Source of the DNA: Akebia trifoliata
Taxonomy: Eukaryota > Streptophyta > Magnoliopsida > Ranunculales > Lardizabalaceae
Assembly (NCBI GenBank): GCA_017979445.1
Contig: CM030711.1
Coordinates: 14,338,922 to 14,402,921 of the forward strand
Reading direction: 5' to 3'
Length of the DNA: 64,000 nt
Part shown: piece by piece, positions 36,346 to 48,145 of the stretch
Position numbering within the stretch: the first letter of the stretch is position 1
How the letters are laid out: each line of letters opens with the position of its first letter
Notes under the pieces: model-generated
Database searches by the model: none
Told to the model about the DNA's origin: nothing
Seen by the model: only the letters and a program-made list of their open reading frames with translations
Made by a program: the position numbers and the translations under genes

Positions 36346-38884
36346 GATGGGTCTTGGTCGGAGACCTGCTGTGGCTTTTGAGGAGGCAAAGGACATTCAA
36401 CCGTTGGCTAGGACCAGACTCGAGACTGGAGCTAGTTTAATGTGACAAATAGAGGAGTCTTCCTCTGTCACTTTTGATGGTTATTCTGATAAAGCTTCTT
36501 ATACCAATGAGTCTTTTTCTAAGGGCAAGATGGATGTTAAAGCTTCGCGACGTCACACTGTTTCTAAACGTCTGACTAAAGGGAGGCATGTTATGACTAG
36601 GAGAGCCACTTGTAGGCCACGAGGTGGAGGTCGTAGGGCTAACGAAAATCGTGGTATGGGTAAGGCTCTGTTGTAGAGGCAACTAGGGTTGAGATTTTAG
36701 CCTACATCCTAGAGCGGGTTGCGGATACATCATTGTTGACCGGGTTGAGTGGTCATATTTCTATGCTCGTGAGGATGGATGAGCCGATTCATTACCCTTC
36801 CAACCATTTCTGTGGTAGTTGGAAGATGTTCATGGACGTGTACCCCCTTTCCACTGAAGACCTACGAAGGCAGTTCACTTGCGCTGGATTTGGATCTTTT
36901 ATAAGGATACCCTACTTTTGGGCTGATCAATCGGTATTCATTATCATGATGGAGTATTGGTTTCCAATTACGTATTCTTTCCACATGTCAGAGACGGAGA
37001 TTGGTATTTGTCTGTCAGACTTTGTGATGATCACCGGGTTGGTGATGGAGGGAGAGACACTTCAGCCACATCTTCTTCCCTTAGAGGAGGATGCTGCTTT
37101 GCTAGGGATCCCGTATATTCCCATGGGCTTAGTTGGCAAGTTGGGTCGCCTTAGCATAAGCTATTTATGGGGCTTGTTGGGATACCGTGGTCGCACGGTC
37201 CAGAGGGGAGATGCTGACTTCGTTGTTATTTTTCACATTGCATTCTTATGCATGTTGGGGAGTTGCTTCTTTTTGGAGGACGACTCCACTATATTTTCTA
37301 TCTTCCTTCCCTTCTTCTGAGATATTGAGCGAGTCATTGACTTTGACTAGGGGAGTCTCATTAATGGTACCATTCTTGGTGGCATAGATCGGGTTGTTGA
37401 GGGTATCACATCCCCTCCTAGTGGTGGGGTTTCTATCAGATTCTTTTTGGCCATTCATCGAGGTGATTTCCCCTTCTTCTTTTATGTTTGTATTTTTGCC
37501 CATCTTTGATCTACAGTCTTCTAATTCTATTTTTTCTTCAACTTCAGCTCTTCGTCCATGTACACTTTCTATACTATCTTCAGACAATGTGCCATCTTGA
37601 TAAGGGCAACTCGAGACTATTGGGCAGTCAAGAACAACTCTCTTAGTGCTAGAGCTCACTTCGACCGATGTCACTTGTGAGAGGTCTTTTTATTATTTTA
37701 TCGCTTTGTTGATCTTCCTGCATATACTATGTTTTGATCATCTTGTTTTGTAAATTTTCTCTATTACTCTTCCAGATCTACCCTACTCGATCTAGTAACA
37801 TTGGGAGGTTCGGGCTACTTTCCATCAGGATCTATGCAGGGTGATCTATCAGTACTTCATTGGTCATGTCTCTTATGTGTACTATCTTGAGCAGCAATTA
37901 TTATTTCAACATGATCGATCCTTGCGTATCTCGGTTGCTCCTCTTGCCCCACTTACAGTAGACATGACTGTAGATGCTTATTTGGCTCAAGTTGGTAGCG
38001 TATTGACGCATGAACTGGCTACTGAGTGTGACTAGATCCGATGGTTCCGGGAGGCCTTGATTGGTTGTTTGATGCCATGCATGTCAATCCGAGCCGGGGT
38101 CACAGAAATAGGGGGCATCTTGATTTGAGAGCACGAAGATACGATAACTCCTTAATCTCCTGCTCGTTTCAATATCCATTTTAGAGGTTCTCTTACACTT
38201 TGATTTATTTGATAGATTGATGATTTTCGTCGCTTCCATGAGGGCTATGACATGATTGAGCGCAGATGGCTCGGTACCTGGAGATGGAGGGTAGGTGGCG
38301 GGTTACCCAAGCAGAGGTAGAGTCCTAAGCAGCGACCATTCGGGACTAGGCTGATCGTATACTGGCTTTTCAAATGGAGATGGCCATGCAAGAGTCCTAG
38401 ATGAAAGCTGAGATGGTATAACACTTGTTTCTTTTCATGGTTCCTTTAATTATGTCTTTCTTAGTCTAATCATTGCTTCTCCTTTCTGTGGTTGTTTTAC
38501 GATTATTATTGTCGTTGTGATAGAGCGAGTACCTCTGCTCACCCACCTACTCCCCCACAGGTATCAAATTTACTTTCAGTCATTTTCGTCTAACATTTTG
38601 TGTATAGACTGTATTTGATCATTATTACTTTTCAAGCCTCTGCCTCTGCCGAACCCTCTACTCCTGCGCCTGGTACTTTTGCTCCGACGACCAATGAGGA
38701 TGCAATGCTAGATCAAGAGTATTTCATTGTTGATTCTGAGAGACGAATTAGATTGTGTGGCCTACGCTCTTCCACCGATACTAGTTCGTTATTTTCTAGC
38801 GTGGGTGACGCTGATCTTTCTAGCATCAATTATTTTGCACTAGGTGCCCTTGCCCCTGATTTAGATGACCATAGATCTAGTTAG
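36346..38884 (+). pseudogene. Broken plant mobile domain (PMD, MAIN-like) gene
   Basis: ATG at 36346 opens MGLGRRPAVAFEEAKDIQPL with a basic region (RRHTVSKRLTKGRHVMTRR). After a frameshift near 36665 the PMD core follows at about 36680-37400: ILERVADTSLLTGLSGHI, MMEYWFPITYSFHM, EIGICLSDFVMITGLVMEG, RGDADFVVIFHIAFLCMLG, then DIERVIDFD and GSLINGTILGGIDRVV. The pattern W.P.T.TFH...GE..ITL.D...ITGL is typical of the PMD (PF10536), found in MAIN/MAIL proteins and in transposon-encoded relatives. Downstream blocks (YQYFIGHVSYVYYLEQQLLF, VDMTVDAYLAQVGSVLTHEL 37840-38035; SSLFSSVGDADLSSINYFAL to 38884) look like later exons. Internal stops at FLPFF*D, FD*GS and CD*IRW fit mutated Trp codons. It follows an LTR end, so it may be a retroelement passenger ORF. 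Confidence 0.6.
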
Positions 38885-39261
38885 GACATGTTATGACATT
38901 TGTAGACATTTTTATCAGTGATGTACATGTACTTAACTTTTGTTACGATCATTTGTACCCATTTATACATGTTATGATATTTATGACATTTAACACATGA
39001 TCTTATTTTGATGTTCACATTCTTATGTGCCTTGATCATTTTTGGTTTATCATAATAGATTGTTGGGGTCCGTAAGCAAGACCCATGCATAATGAGTCGG
39101 GGTCTAGTGAGTGTTGTGATTAGGACCTCAAAAATGGACCCAATGGGCTGATGAGTGGATGGGGTACATTAATGAGTGTGGGGGTGTATTAATCAATGGG
39201 GTGCAATAATGAATGAAGGGGTGTATTGAGGAAACATTGGGGTGTGGACTAGCATTTGTAA
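38885..39261. other. Unassigned; GGGGTGTATTAATGAGTG-type repeats
   Basis: No gene. At 38890-39050 TTATGACATTT and similar words repeat; at 39150-39250 ATGAGTG and GGGGTGTATT recur irregularly next to the foldback. Confidence 0.4.
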
Positions 39262-39957
39262 GATTTTACTTTAAATTGGAATTTTCAAGATTCTCATCAT
39301 AATAAACCCAAAACTTTTGTTTGGATTATAGGTCTTTACAAAAGCAAAATGAAACTATCAAAATTATTTTGAAATATAAGATCTACTCAAAAAAATTCAA
39401 TATTTAATATAGATATTACTTTAATGATAGATTTATTCAAATATTGCAAGTTTGATGATTTGTGCACTAGGTTGTATGTTTTTTGAGTCGTGATTTATGA
39501 TACCCCCCCTTACACATGCCCCTGTACTCCCCTTGAGATGGAATGGGCTAAAACCATAGATTTTCCCTCGAGATACATAAATGCACATCCCCATAAATAT
39601 GTGCAGTTGTGTATCCCGAGAATAATAATTTATGGTTCTAGCCTATGCCACATCAAGGGGCGTGTGTAAGAGGGGGTCGTCAGAAAATCATTATTCATGT
39701 TTTTTCTTAGATTCCCAATCCTAGAAATTCCTCAACGGATTTGACATCCATCCATACAATTACATAAAACATCGTGCCCCTAGTGCGTAAATCATCAAAC
39801 TTGCAATATTTGAATAAATCTATTGTTAGAGTAATATCTATAGTAAATATTGGATTTATTTGAAAAGATCGCATATTTAAAAATAATTTTGATAGTTAAG
39901 TTTATGGTGGAAATTATTATGATGAGTATCTTCAAAATTTCAATTTAAAGTAAGGCC
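39262..39957. repeat. Long imperfect palindrome (foldback element)
   Basis: The left arm (from about 39262, ACTTTAAATTGGAATTTTCA) pairs with the right arm ending at 39957 (CAAAATTTCAATTTAAAGT). The pairing continues inward through ATTCAAATATTGCAAGTTTGATGAT (39438-39461) with 39796-39820, CCCCCTTACACA (39506-39519) with TGTGTAAGAGGGGG (39664-39677), and GGGCTAAAACCATA with TATGGTTCTAGCC. The apex is near 39598. The arms are about 330 bp each. It codes for nothing and could be a MITE-like foldback or a hairpin-RNA source. Confidence 0.8.
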
Positions 39958-42059
39958 CAGCTTGGTGGGGTTGGATTTCTCCGTAAAACAACGGAAAGTA
40001 AAGTTTTACGCCTCTTTGCATTTTATCCCTGCTTGGTTTACAATTTTAAGTGTGACCCACATAAATCGTTGCTAAAAAATGGTAAAATAAAGTATATTAC
40101 AATAATCTTTTGCATCTCAAAAATGCCTGAAAAAATTTGCAATTTGTTCAATTGACTCCAGACTCATGTGCAAGAAACCCTGGCGATTTACAACTCCAAG
40201 TATGTTGTTAATTTTTTTTTTAATTTTTATTTTCGCCCTATTACTTAGTTAGGGGTTTGGTTTGTAGTTGGCATTTTTTTTAGTTAGGGTTCTAATTTAT
40301 CAATAAACATTTTGATTCGTTTGTGCAAAACTTTAATTTCTTAACTTCTATGTCAACTTCCATAATGAAAATCTCTTGATTTTGTCTTGACCTATGTTCT
40401 ATGTGATCTCTACAATCTTAGTTATGTACAATTTTGATGTTGACAAAGAAATATTTTTGTACTTATTAGTTTTATTTTTTAAATTGATTTCTCCTCATAC
40501 TTTCTTTTTTTTTCATTGTAAGTTCATCGAATTGAATCACTTTTCTACCAATAAAAAAGCTCTTACAAAGCAATAATGCAAACATTTAATGCCGAATTTT
40601 TGTTTTCTAGAGTGAAGATTCACTAAAGAAAAATAAAATAAATGAAATCTTAAACTATGTTGTCAGTTGGAGTTGGAGATTTTGTATGCCTTAAAAGATA
40701 GGTTTGGCAAGTCAACATTGTTTCCATGGGAGTGATTGCTACATGATTTTAAAACAATGTTGCCTTGGGTTGTGTTATTATCAATCTATTATAGCTATTA
40801 GGTTTATCTTGATTTCAAAACGAAATTCTATGTGTTGGATTAATTCATCAACTTTGTGTGAAATTTTTTTTTTCTATTTGAAGTAGTTTGGTATAGATGA
40901 AGTTACATTTTAATATGTTTGGTGATGTGCCACTCTGAATCATGCCAAAGAGATAAATTTGATGTGTTTTTGAGTTATTTGTGTTGAACCTAATGTAGAA
41001 ATCTGAATTAGAAAAATGTTGTATAATTTAGACAATAAGAATAGCTAGAATGAATTTATCGGATTGAGTGATTGAGGTACGGAGAAGCTACTGTCTTTAA
41101 AATCAATTTCACCCCTTTAAGATGATATCCATAGTGAAATCGATCCTAGGTGATCAGTTTTCAAGATTCTATAGTTATAAGTCTGTTAACTGTGTACTCG
41201 AAAATAATAGACTTTCTATGAATTTGATCAAATTAGTCGATGTATAAGTAGTGAGAATTAGAATAACAAAAGACAGGGGTATCAGAAGTTCATGTTTCTA
41301 GCTTATATTTTTGCGTACGGAACTCTAGAACATATTCCTCTTTTATAATAATTAAAGCCCAAAGTGATAAAGAAGCCCAACGATCCAATAAATTAAAAAG
41401 AGAGACGTTTGGGCCTTTATTGTCCTGTTTTTGAACGTTGGGGAATCCAAACAATCAATAGAGATTAATTTTAACAGTTAGATAGATCAATGATTGAGAT
41501 GAAATCTTTAAGTAAAAAACAATCAAACGAATTTGTGCAAAAGTAGGTCTTTCACAAGTGCATCGCATGCGCACACGCACACTAAGAATTTTTAACGGGT
41601 TGGCCCCAAATACAATGGGCTGCAGTGTCATGGTGCCTTAGGCTCCTATGTGTACGCAAGGCCCAATCTCTTTCTCTCCCATACTCAAGTAAATAAGAAA
41701 GTGGGAACATTTATAAGTGGAGCATAAATCTTATATTTACCCGATGTGAAACTAAATATTTAGAGAGTTATTTCTATAACTCTTAAAAGAAAGAAAAAAA
41801 GAAAGAATCTTTGGCTTTTCAACTAGCAAAAATAAGGAAAATATTTTCTTAACTAAGGTTTCACAAAAAATGGAAAAATCCTACACCAACCAAACTCAAG
41901 AGAAAATAAGGTCTTGACTTCAAATCTTTTCCCCAACAAAATTCAATAGATCTATTAAATTTTGCCCATCCTCCATTAATTTTATGGTTTTGGCTAGTCG
42001 AAAAATAAATAACAATGAAAATTTTGACCCCTTAGTCCGTCAATTATAGGTTTATTCAC
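39958..42059. other. Unassigned AT-rich sequence
   Basis: The start, GGCCCAGCTTGGTGGGGTTGG at 39956-39976, resembles a MITE end but no partner was found. No protein, RNA gene or LTR border could be supported in this 2.1 kb. Confidence 0.4.
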
Positions 42060-43724
42060 TGTAAAACCTCGAGTTTTCAATTCGTATCTGGAGGAAAATA
42101 AATAATGGAATTTTGAGAAAATCTTGAAAGTGATACTTAGGGGTAAAATTTTAAGAGGTGTCTGATCATTTTTAAGGAAATCCGACCTCACCATTTGATT
42201 CAAAATGATCGAAAAACATACTTTAGCCTATAAATAAGCTCAAATGCGAGTCCGAACATAAATATTACAAAATCCTCGAGTATCGAGTCGAATCAAGCTA
42301 AAATAGTGACTTTTTGCTAGAGCAAGAATTATTAAGATTCGATTATACCATTGGATTTGTAATGAAAAATTATTGAAAATGAAATATTTATTTGTCATTT
42401 TTTTAGTACAAAAAGTCGAATTATCGTCAAAAACGAAAATGACGTCAATTTTAGAGGTCACCTCAAGCCAAAAATGTAAAATTTTGTTAAAAATAGAATT
42501 TGTAGAAATTCACTACACCATTAGATCTAGAATGAAAAATTAAACGAAATAGAGTATTCATTCGTCACTTTTGGAGTCTAGACGGTCAAGTTATTGTCAA
42601 TCAAAATAATAGGCAAAATACCGATTTTCTCCCCAGATATATATATAAATAAATTTTTTTAATTTTTTTCACTATCACCTTAGTTTTAAACAACCCAAAT
42701 TCTGCCCAGCTTTTTATAAATTTTTTTTTTTTATTTTTTCTCCGATTTCCACCTCAGATTCATTACAAACGGCCTGCTTCGACGATTGACGCAGAAGGAA
42801 AAAAGGTCCGCAGCTTCGATATCTACAAAAGCCACCCAAAATCTCTTCATTTTATCTTCTCTTTCGTCCGGTATCGTCAAAAATCAGTCGTATATATATA
42901 TATATATATACGGGGGTTTCGAAACTTTCAAATCGTTTTCCACCGCAGAAGGGAGAAAGGACGACGACATCGTGATCTTCAAAACCACCAGGTCAGATTA
43001 AAAAATAAGTCACTTTGAAATTTGATCTGTCTTGATTTCCGCGCACGTGTTTCAATTCTTTCGTATAGAGATTGTAAGAAACTTTCAATTTCTATTAGTA
43101 ATCGTAGATTGTGAAAATTGCATTTAAGATTTTATTAAAAATTTGTGATTTGTTTCTAAAAATATAGAATTAAATTATTTATTTCAAATTCACATAAGAA
43201 CTTGCATATTTGATATGTTTAATTGTATTTTATAACAAAGTATACGTGGGTAGGATATTTCATCGGGTTTGGGTCATGTGCAACGCTCGGACCTCATTTT
43301 GATCTAAGTTTTGTACTTTTTCAATGTTATTAAAAAAAATGAATTTCATAGTTGAAAAAATGATTTAATATTCAATGAACTCAAATGGAGTTGATGAATA
43401 TCAAAAAGTGGATATTTTATTTGAAAATTTGAAAACGATAAAAATCGAAAAAAGGGAAAAAGGGTATGAAACGGTAAAATGTCAGAGTCACACCCGATGG
43501 ATGATGTCTGCATTTTACATTGTTGTGTTGTGTGTAGGTTGGTGAACGGATATCTAGGGATAATGTTACTGGTGACATGTTTATTTACTTTCTGTTAGTG
43601 CGAGGCACTGTTTACGTTTCCGTTCCGTTATTTATTTTAACCGGCTGGCCACAGTTGCATAGTAGGAAACTAGATTTCCATTCTCAACCTTGTATTATTA
43701 ATTTCTCTTTTGTTTTCATATGAA

Positions 43725-43802
<78 letters not shown>

Positions 43803-45084
43803 ATGTGTAGTTATTTTGTGAGCTGTTAAAGAGTCTGTGAATACCTGAAGGGATAATACGTCATATCTTCCAGAATGGTGTACTATCCTGGGATGTACAG
43901 TAGGGACCGCCAAGCTTATATGTGGTATGGGATGCGTATGAGAGTGGAGTCACAACTAAAATCCTAGTTATTCCTCTCTATCTTTACCAGTGAACTTGTA
44001 ATGTAAAGGTGGTCGTATTCGAATGGTTTGTATATTTGGGAATCACATGCACGTCTGATAGGTATAGACGAGGATGATTAGTCAGTGATCACTAACAATC
44101 TATACTAGCCGAACGTTCTAACACATCGAAAAGAGACCTAGTGCTTACGATCACGTTAAACGGCCAGCCTAAGCCGAATAAATGGTCAACCAAGTGTGGT
44201 AAGTGTAGCGACCGACTACAAAATTAGGAACTAAAAATCAAAGAAGAATTGTAACATCATGTCGCGACTAGGAGAGATCTAGTCGTGAATCCCAACTCTC
44301 TAATTTCAATACTCCACCATAGTATATTATGTATCTGTTACCTTACTTTGATATATAAAATGAAGTGCATGTTTAATGTTTTTATTTGGTCAATTAGATT
44401 TGTATATAAAGAAAATGTTATAGTGAGTACTGTTGGTTGATGTAATGTCAGTTTTAAAATGTTTAGTTGCTCATCCCTGGCTATATGTACTAGTTAATCG
44501 TAGTTTCTTCTGTAAAATTTTGTATATTTTAAAATGATTTTGTTTGTTTATTCATTAATGTTAGGAGGGGTTATTAGTAGAAATTGTTTATTTCCTTACT
44601 AAGTAACCATTGTTATTCACCCGTTCCTTCTTATTTTTTTTTTAACTTCAAAGCCTGTAGTTGGCGAGACGGGCGTAGAACCAACCAGTGGGGACCATCT
44701 GGTGGGTTAGATAAACGACTAGAGTCCATTATCTGGTGAGTATTGGGGTTATTACCCCTAGTGGTGTTGATTCGTCCAAAAGTAATATAGATTTTATTTT
44801 TGAGTGTTTGGAATTTTGTTAGAATGAGAAATTTCTGTATAATCATGTATATAAACTTCTTCTTCTGCACTTTAATTTTTGTACGTTATTAGATGTATAT
44901 AGGCTTCCGTTAGTATTCTATTTTGTATTTTTATATGCAGGATTGTATGTCATTTATCAGGTGCAGGTTGAACGTCTTGGAATGCTAATATAAACAGAGG
45001 AGACCATGTCGAGATTTCGAGGTGCTACCTAGTACCTCGAGATCTGACATGGGGATTTGTGTTAGTGTTTGACGAGGCGCCACA
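42060..45084 (+). mobile_element. Solo LTR, chromovirus (Tekay/Del)-like, perfect TSD
   Basis: Begins TGTAAAACCTCGAGTTTTC at 42060 and ends GGCGCCACA at 45084. Flanks are TTCAC on both sides (42055-42059, 45085-45089). 3025 bp with no coding sequence. It is the inverted counterpart of 2540-5849; shared landmarks include GTTAGTGCGAGGCACTG (43595), GTAATGTAAAGGTGG (43997) and the closing ACCTCGAGATCTGACATGGG. A (TA)n(TG)n microsatellite spans 43729-43807. Confidence 0.9.
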
Positions 45085-46749
45085 TTCACGTTGTGAAACC
45101 ACAACCAGGTTGTGCAAATCTAAAAGCTGTAACAGGGATCTGGGATTGTATACTGAAAGTTTGTCTTATAAATCTTGTGCATTATTGACTTTTATCTAAA
45201 GTGAAAAAAATTGCATTTGGATTGAGCCTTGAAAGACCCGTGCATTCTCGATTTTTATCCAAAATTCAACAAATTGCATTAGGATTTAATGTTGAAGAAC
45301 AAGATCTTTCAATCAATATCTTTATTTTATGATCTCATATCTCTTGCTATTTTTGAATCATATTTTCAACATCTTTCTCTATTGAGACAATATAAAACGG
45401 AACAAGTAAAAGGGGTCGCATCTTTGACATATTAGAATCCTTGTTCCTTGTACCATCACAAAGCATAGCAAACAAGAAGAGATCCTTAAATTGTTACAAA
45501 GAATCTTACCTCTCTTTGATGTAGATTAGTCACTAATCAAACACACATGAATTTGTTTTATTTATTTGGGTTGGTCCCCCCCCCCCCCCTTCTTTTTTTT
45601 TTTTAATAAAATAAAAAATAAAAAAAAAGTTTGATACCATCTCACCAATTATGTGGATACAAGTTGTGTTCACATCACTAAACATTCCTATAAATCTTAT
45701 ATTATAATTCTTTAATTGGATCGTTATTCTTTATAAAGCATAAGCACCTATCATTTCAAGTATGTAACACTTTTAAGAAAGTGGAAAGATTCCTATTTCA
45801 CGTATGGTGCGTACAAACAACGTTTAAATGTTTAATAAAATAAAAACATATAAAATTATTACAATAATATATTTTCTTGATGAGTTCTTCCCAACATTTT
45901 TATCTTTTCTCTTTTACCAAAATCATAATTTACAATAGCTTCCCCTACAAAATAGGAAAAAGTTGAGGTATCTTTATCAATTAAAATCACCGAGAATGTA
46001 AATCTTATCAAGAATCTCATTAAAGGATTTCTAGCTTAATAGTAGAGGAAGCTTTTCACAAAGTTCATAGCATTAGAGTTTGATTAAAGAGTGGAATTTG
46101 CGTGACTTACGCATTATTTGAACATTTTTGTACAATATATCATACAAGGATTCCCTCTTTTTACAAAAGCAATCCCACTTGAGTTGTAGAGACAAAATCG
46201 TTAATGGACGTACTAGATCAAGATGACTCATTCAAGATTTTCAAATTTCAACTAAAATGACTTGGATATTGGAGAGTCAATGAGAAAAACATTTCACGCT
46301 AATTATCTTAAGCTTGGACAAGCTATAAAACCATGCATGGCTTTTTGGCGCGACCAAACAGGCCCAAGAATTTCAAGTACGGGTGAAAATTTGTAACACG
46401 ATCCATGAACACGATACGAAGTTAAGGGGTTTGTGTTAAACCTAATTATGTACGTGTTATAATCATGTCGACTAGTCTAGCTTGATAATTAAACATGTCA
46501 TGTTCAAGTCAAGATCAATTACTTATTTATAACGTTTAAGTATCTTGTCATTAATGTTTTGTGTTGACTTGCATAGCATAACTTAACTCACATTTAACCA
46601 ATTTAAATCATGAAATACTAGCTACATATCAACTATCAATAACTATTCTAGGGGTTTTAAAAAAATTATATTGGTAGTATCTTAGTTGATGTTGGTTTAT
46701 AGTTGGTGATTGTTATTGGTAATATTTGTGTAATATATATATATATATA
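45085..46749. other. Unassigned sequence upstream of the SAMS locus
   Basis: No gene recognised. A C run at about 45578-45590 is followed by T and A runs. The stretch 46390-46560 has words such as AACACGATCCATGAACACGA that look repeat-derived, but no borders were found. Confidence 0.4.
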
Positions 46750-47131
46750 GGGTCCCGTTCGCCACCCTTAGTTTTACCACACACTTTAACAAACGCGTTT
46801 TGTCTTACATGGGTTAGAAGTTTCGGAATGAGCTGATTTTTGGTGAGGATGATCTCTATGGTGAGGCGATCATCCTCACCAAAAATCAGCTCATTCCAAA
46901 ACTTCTAACCCCATCAAAATTGATTTACAAAAAATGGACGGTCCACGATTTTTCAACGTGTAAACATGGGGTTAACACATTTCGGAATGGGCTGATTTTT
47001 GGGGAGGATGATCTTCTAATCATAGAGATCATCCTCACCAAAAATCAGCTCATTCCAAAACTTCTAACCCATGTAGGACAAAAAACGTTTGTTAAAGTGT
47101 GTGGTAAAACTTAGGGTGCTGAACATTTCCC
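46750..47131. mobile_element. MITE with long terminal inverted repeats in a TA microsatellite
   Basis: Left end GGGTCCCGTTCGCCACCC, right end (complement) GGGAAATGTTCAGCACCC; both then read TTAGTTTTACCACACACTTT / TAAGTTTTACCACACACTTT. The inverted repeat is about 105 bp per side and includes TGAGCTGATTTTTGGTGAGG. A second copy of the GATCATCCTCACC arm in the middle (46848-46905) makes a nested palindrome. It is flanked by (TA)n on both sides, so the TSD cannot be counted exactly. Confidence 0.85.
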
Positions 47132-47178
<47 letters not shown>

Positions 47179-47464
47179 AAACTTAAGATTCAAAATTTAT
47201 GTAAAAAATATAATCGTGGCATATTCAAGGGTTGTGTGTCAACTTGAATATGAGGCAACAACTTGTTTATTAAATGGGTAATGCGGGACATGTCATATTA
47301 TTTGTTTAATAAAAAGGTCGGGTTTGATTATAGAGTTTTTAACAAAATTACTAACAACAACATTCAACATGACTCAATCCTACCCCTAATTTCATAGGTC
47401 TATAATATGTTATAAAATTTATAAAGGGATGTTTGGATACGACCTAGTTGAGTAGTATATCATG

Positions 47465-47735
47465 CAGGGGCGGATTTAGAGTGGGGCAATGGGGGCACTT
47501 GCCCCCATACGAATTTTCTAACCTTCTTTGGAGTAATGAACTATTGCAATAGATAATAATGGTGAATAATGAACTATTGCTCTCCCAATTTATTTTACAG
47601 TCTTAGTTGCCCCTACAAAACAGTTTCCATTGTTATGTTGCCCCCACAAAAAAAATTACAATCTTCGTTGCCCTCACAAAAAAACTTGAACCCTTACATT
47701 GCCCCCACATGAGTTAGATCCTGGCTCCGCCCCTG
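47465..47735. mobile_element. hAT-type MITE with perfect 8-bp TSD
   Basis: 271 bp. Left end CAGGGGCGGATTTAG, right end complement CAGGGGCGGAGCCAG. Flanks ATATCATG at 47457-47464 and 47736-47743 are identical, the 8-bp TSD expected for hAT. Internal TTGCCCCCACAAAA units recur. It is non-coding and about 300 bp upstream of the SAMS TATA box. Confidence 0.92.
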
Positions 47736-47743
47736 ATATCATG

Positions 47744-48077
47744 GATCCGTGTTGCAAATCAAATATTTTCTCATTTGATTAAGATGTTCACCTAATGAAA
47801 CAAGATAATAAAGAGGAAAGATTCAGGTTGAAACTTATCACCCAAACATTAAAAAGACTAAACCCTTACCTGTCTGCAAACAAGTAAACAATTTATGGGC
47901 ATTTAGGTCTTCTAAGCTTCATGAGCCAAGCCGAATAGCTGATTAGTGACGCGCCGAGTTGATGACCTGCTAGAGTTGGTCATGGTGGATCCCACCAAAG
48001 AAACAATCGAATCAAAATGCAGTGGCGAGGCCGTTTAACTATAACTATAAATAAGGGCGCCAAGATTATGACAAAGA
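47744..48077 (+). promoter_or_regulatory. SAMS proximal promoter with TATA box
   Basis: TATAAATA at 48046-48053 is well placed for a transcription start near 48078. The immediately preceding sequence is more GC-rich than the surroundings. A hAT MITE ends at 47735, so the compact promoter between MITE and TATA box is about 300 bp. The start site is inferred, not seen. Confidence 0.6.
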
Positions 48078-48145
48078 CACGTAGAGTAGAGTTCCGCGTA
48101 AGGCCCTTTTTCAAAAATAACGATCAGCAGCATCACTAGCTCCAG
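48078..48145 (+). other. SAMS 5' leader exon (non-coding)
   Basis: Ends ATCACTAGCTCCAG|GTAGCT with a good donor. It has no ATG in frame with the coding exon. A copy of the boundary (ATCACTAGTTCCAGGTAG) exists on the minus strand of CACTA B near 58350, showing that this junction is a transcribed-gene landmark that was duplicated. Confidence 0.65.

Noticed and set aside
43716..43913. Tyr-Ile repeat protein
   Set aside because: It is a translation of the (TA)n microsatellite inside the solo LTR.
45578..45625. Possible origin or regulatory tract (C, T and A runs)
   Set aside because: It is simple homopolymer sequence with no supporting context.
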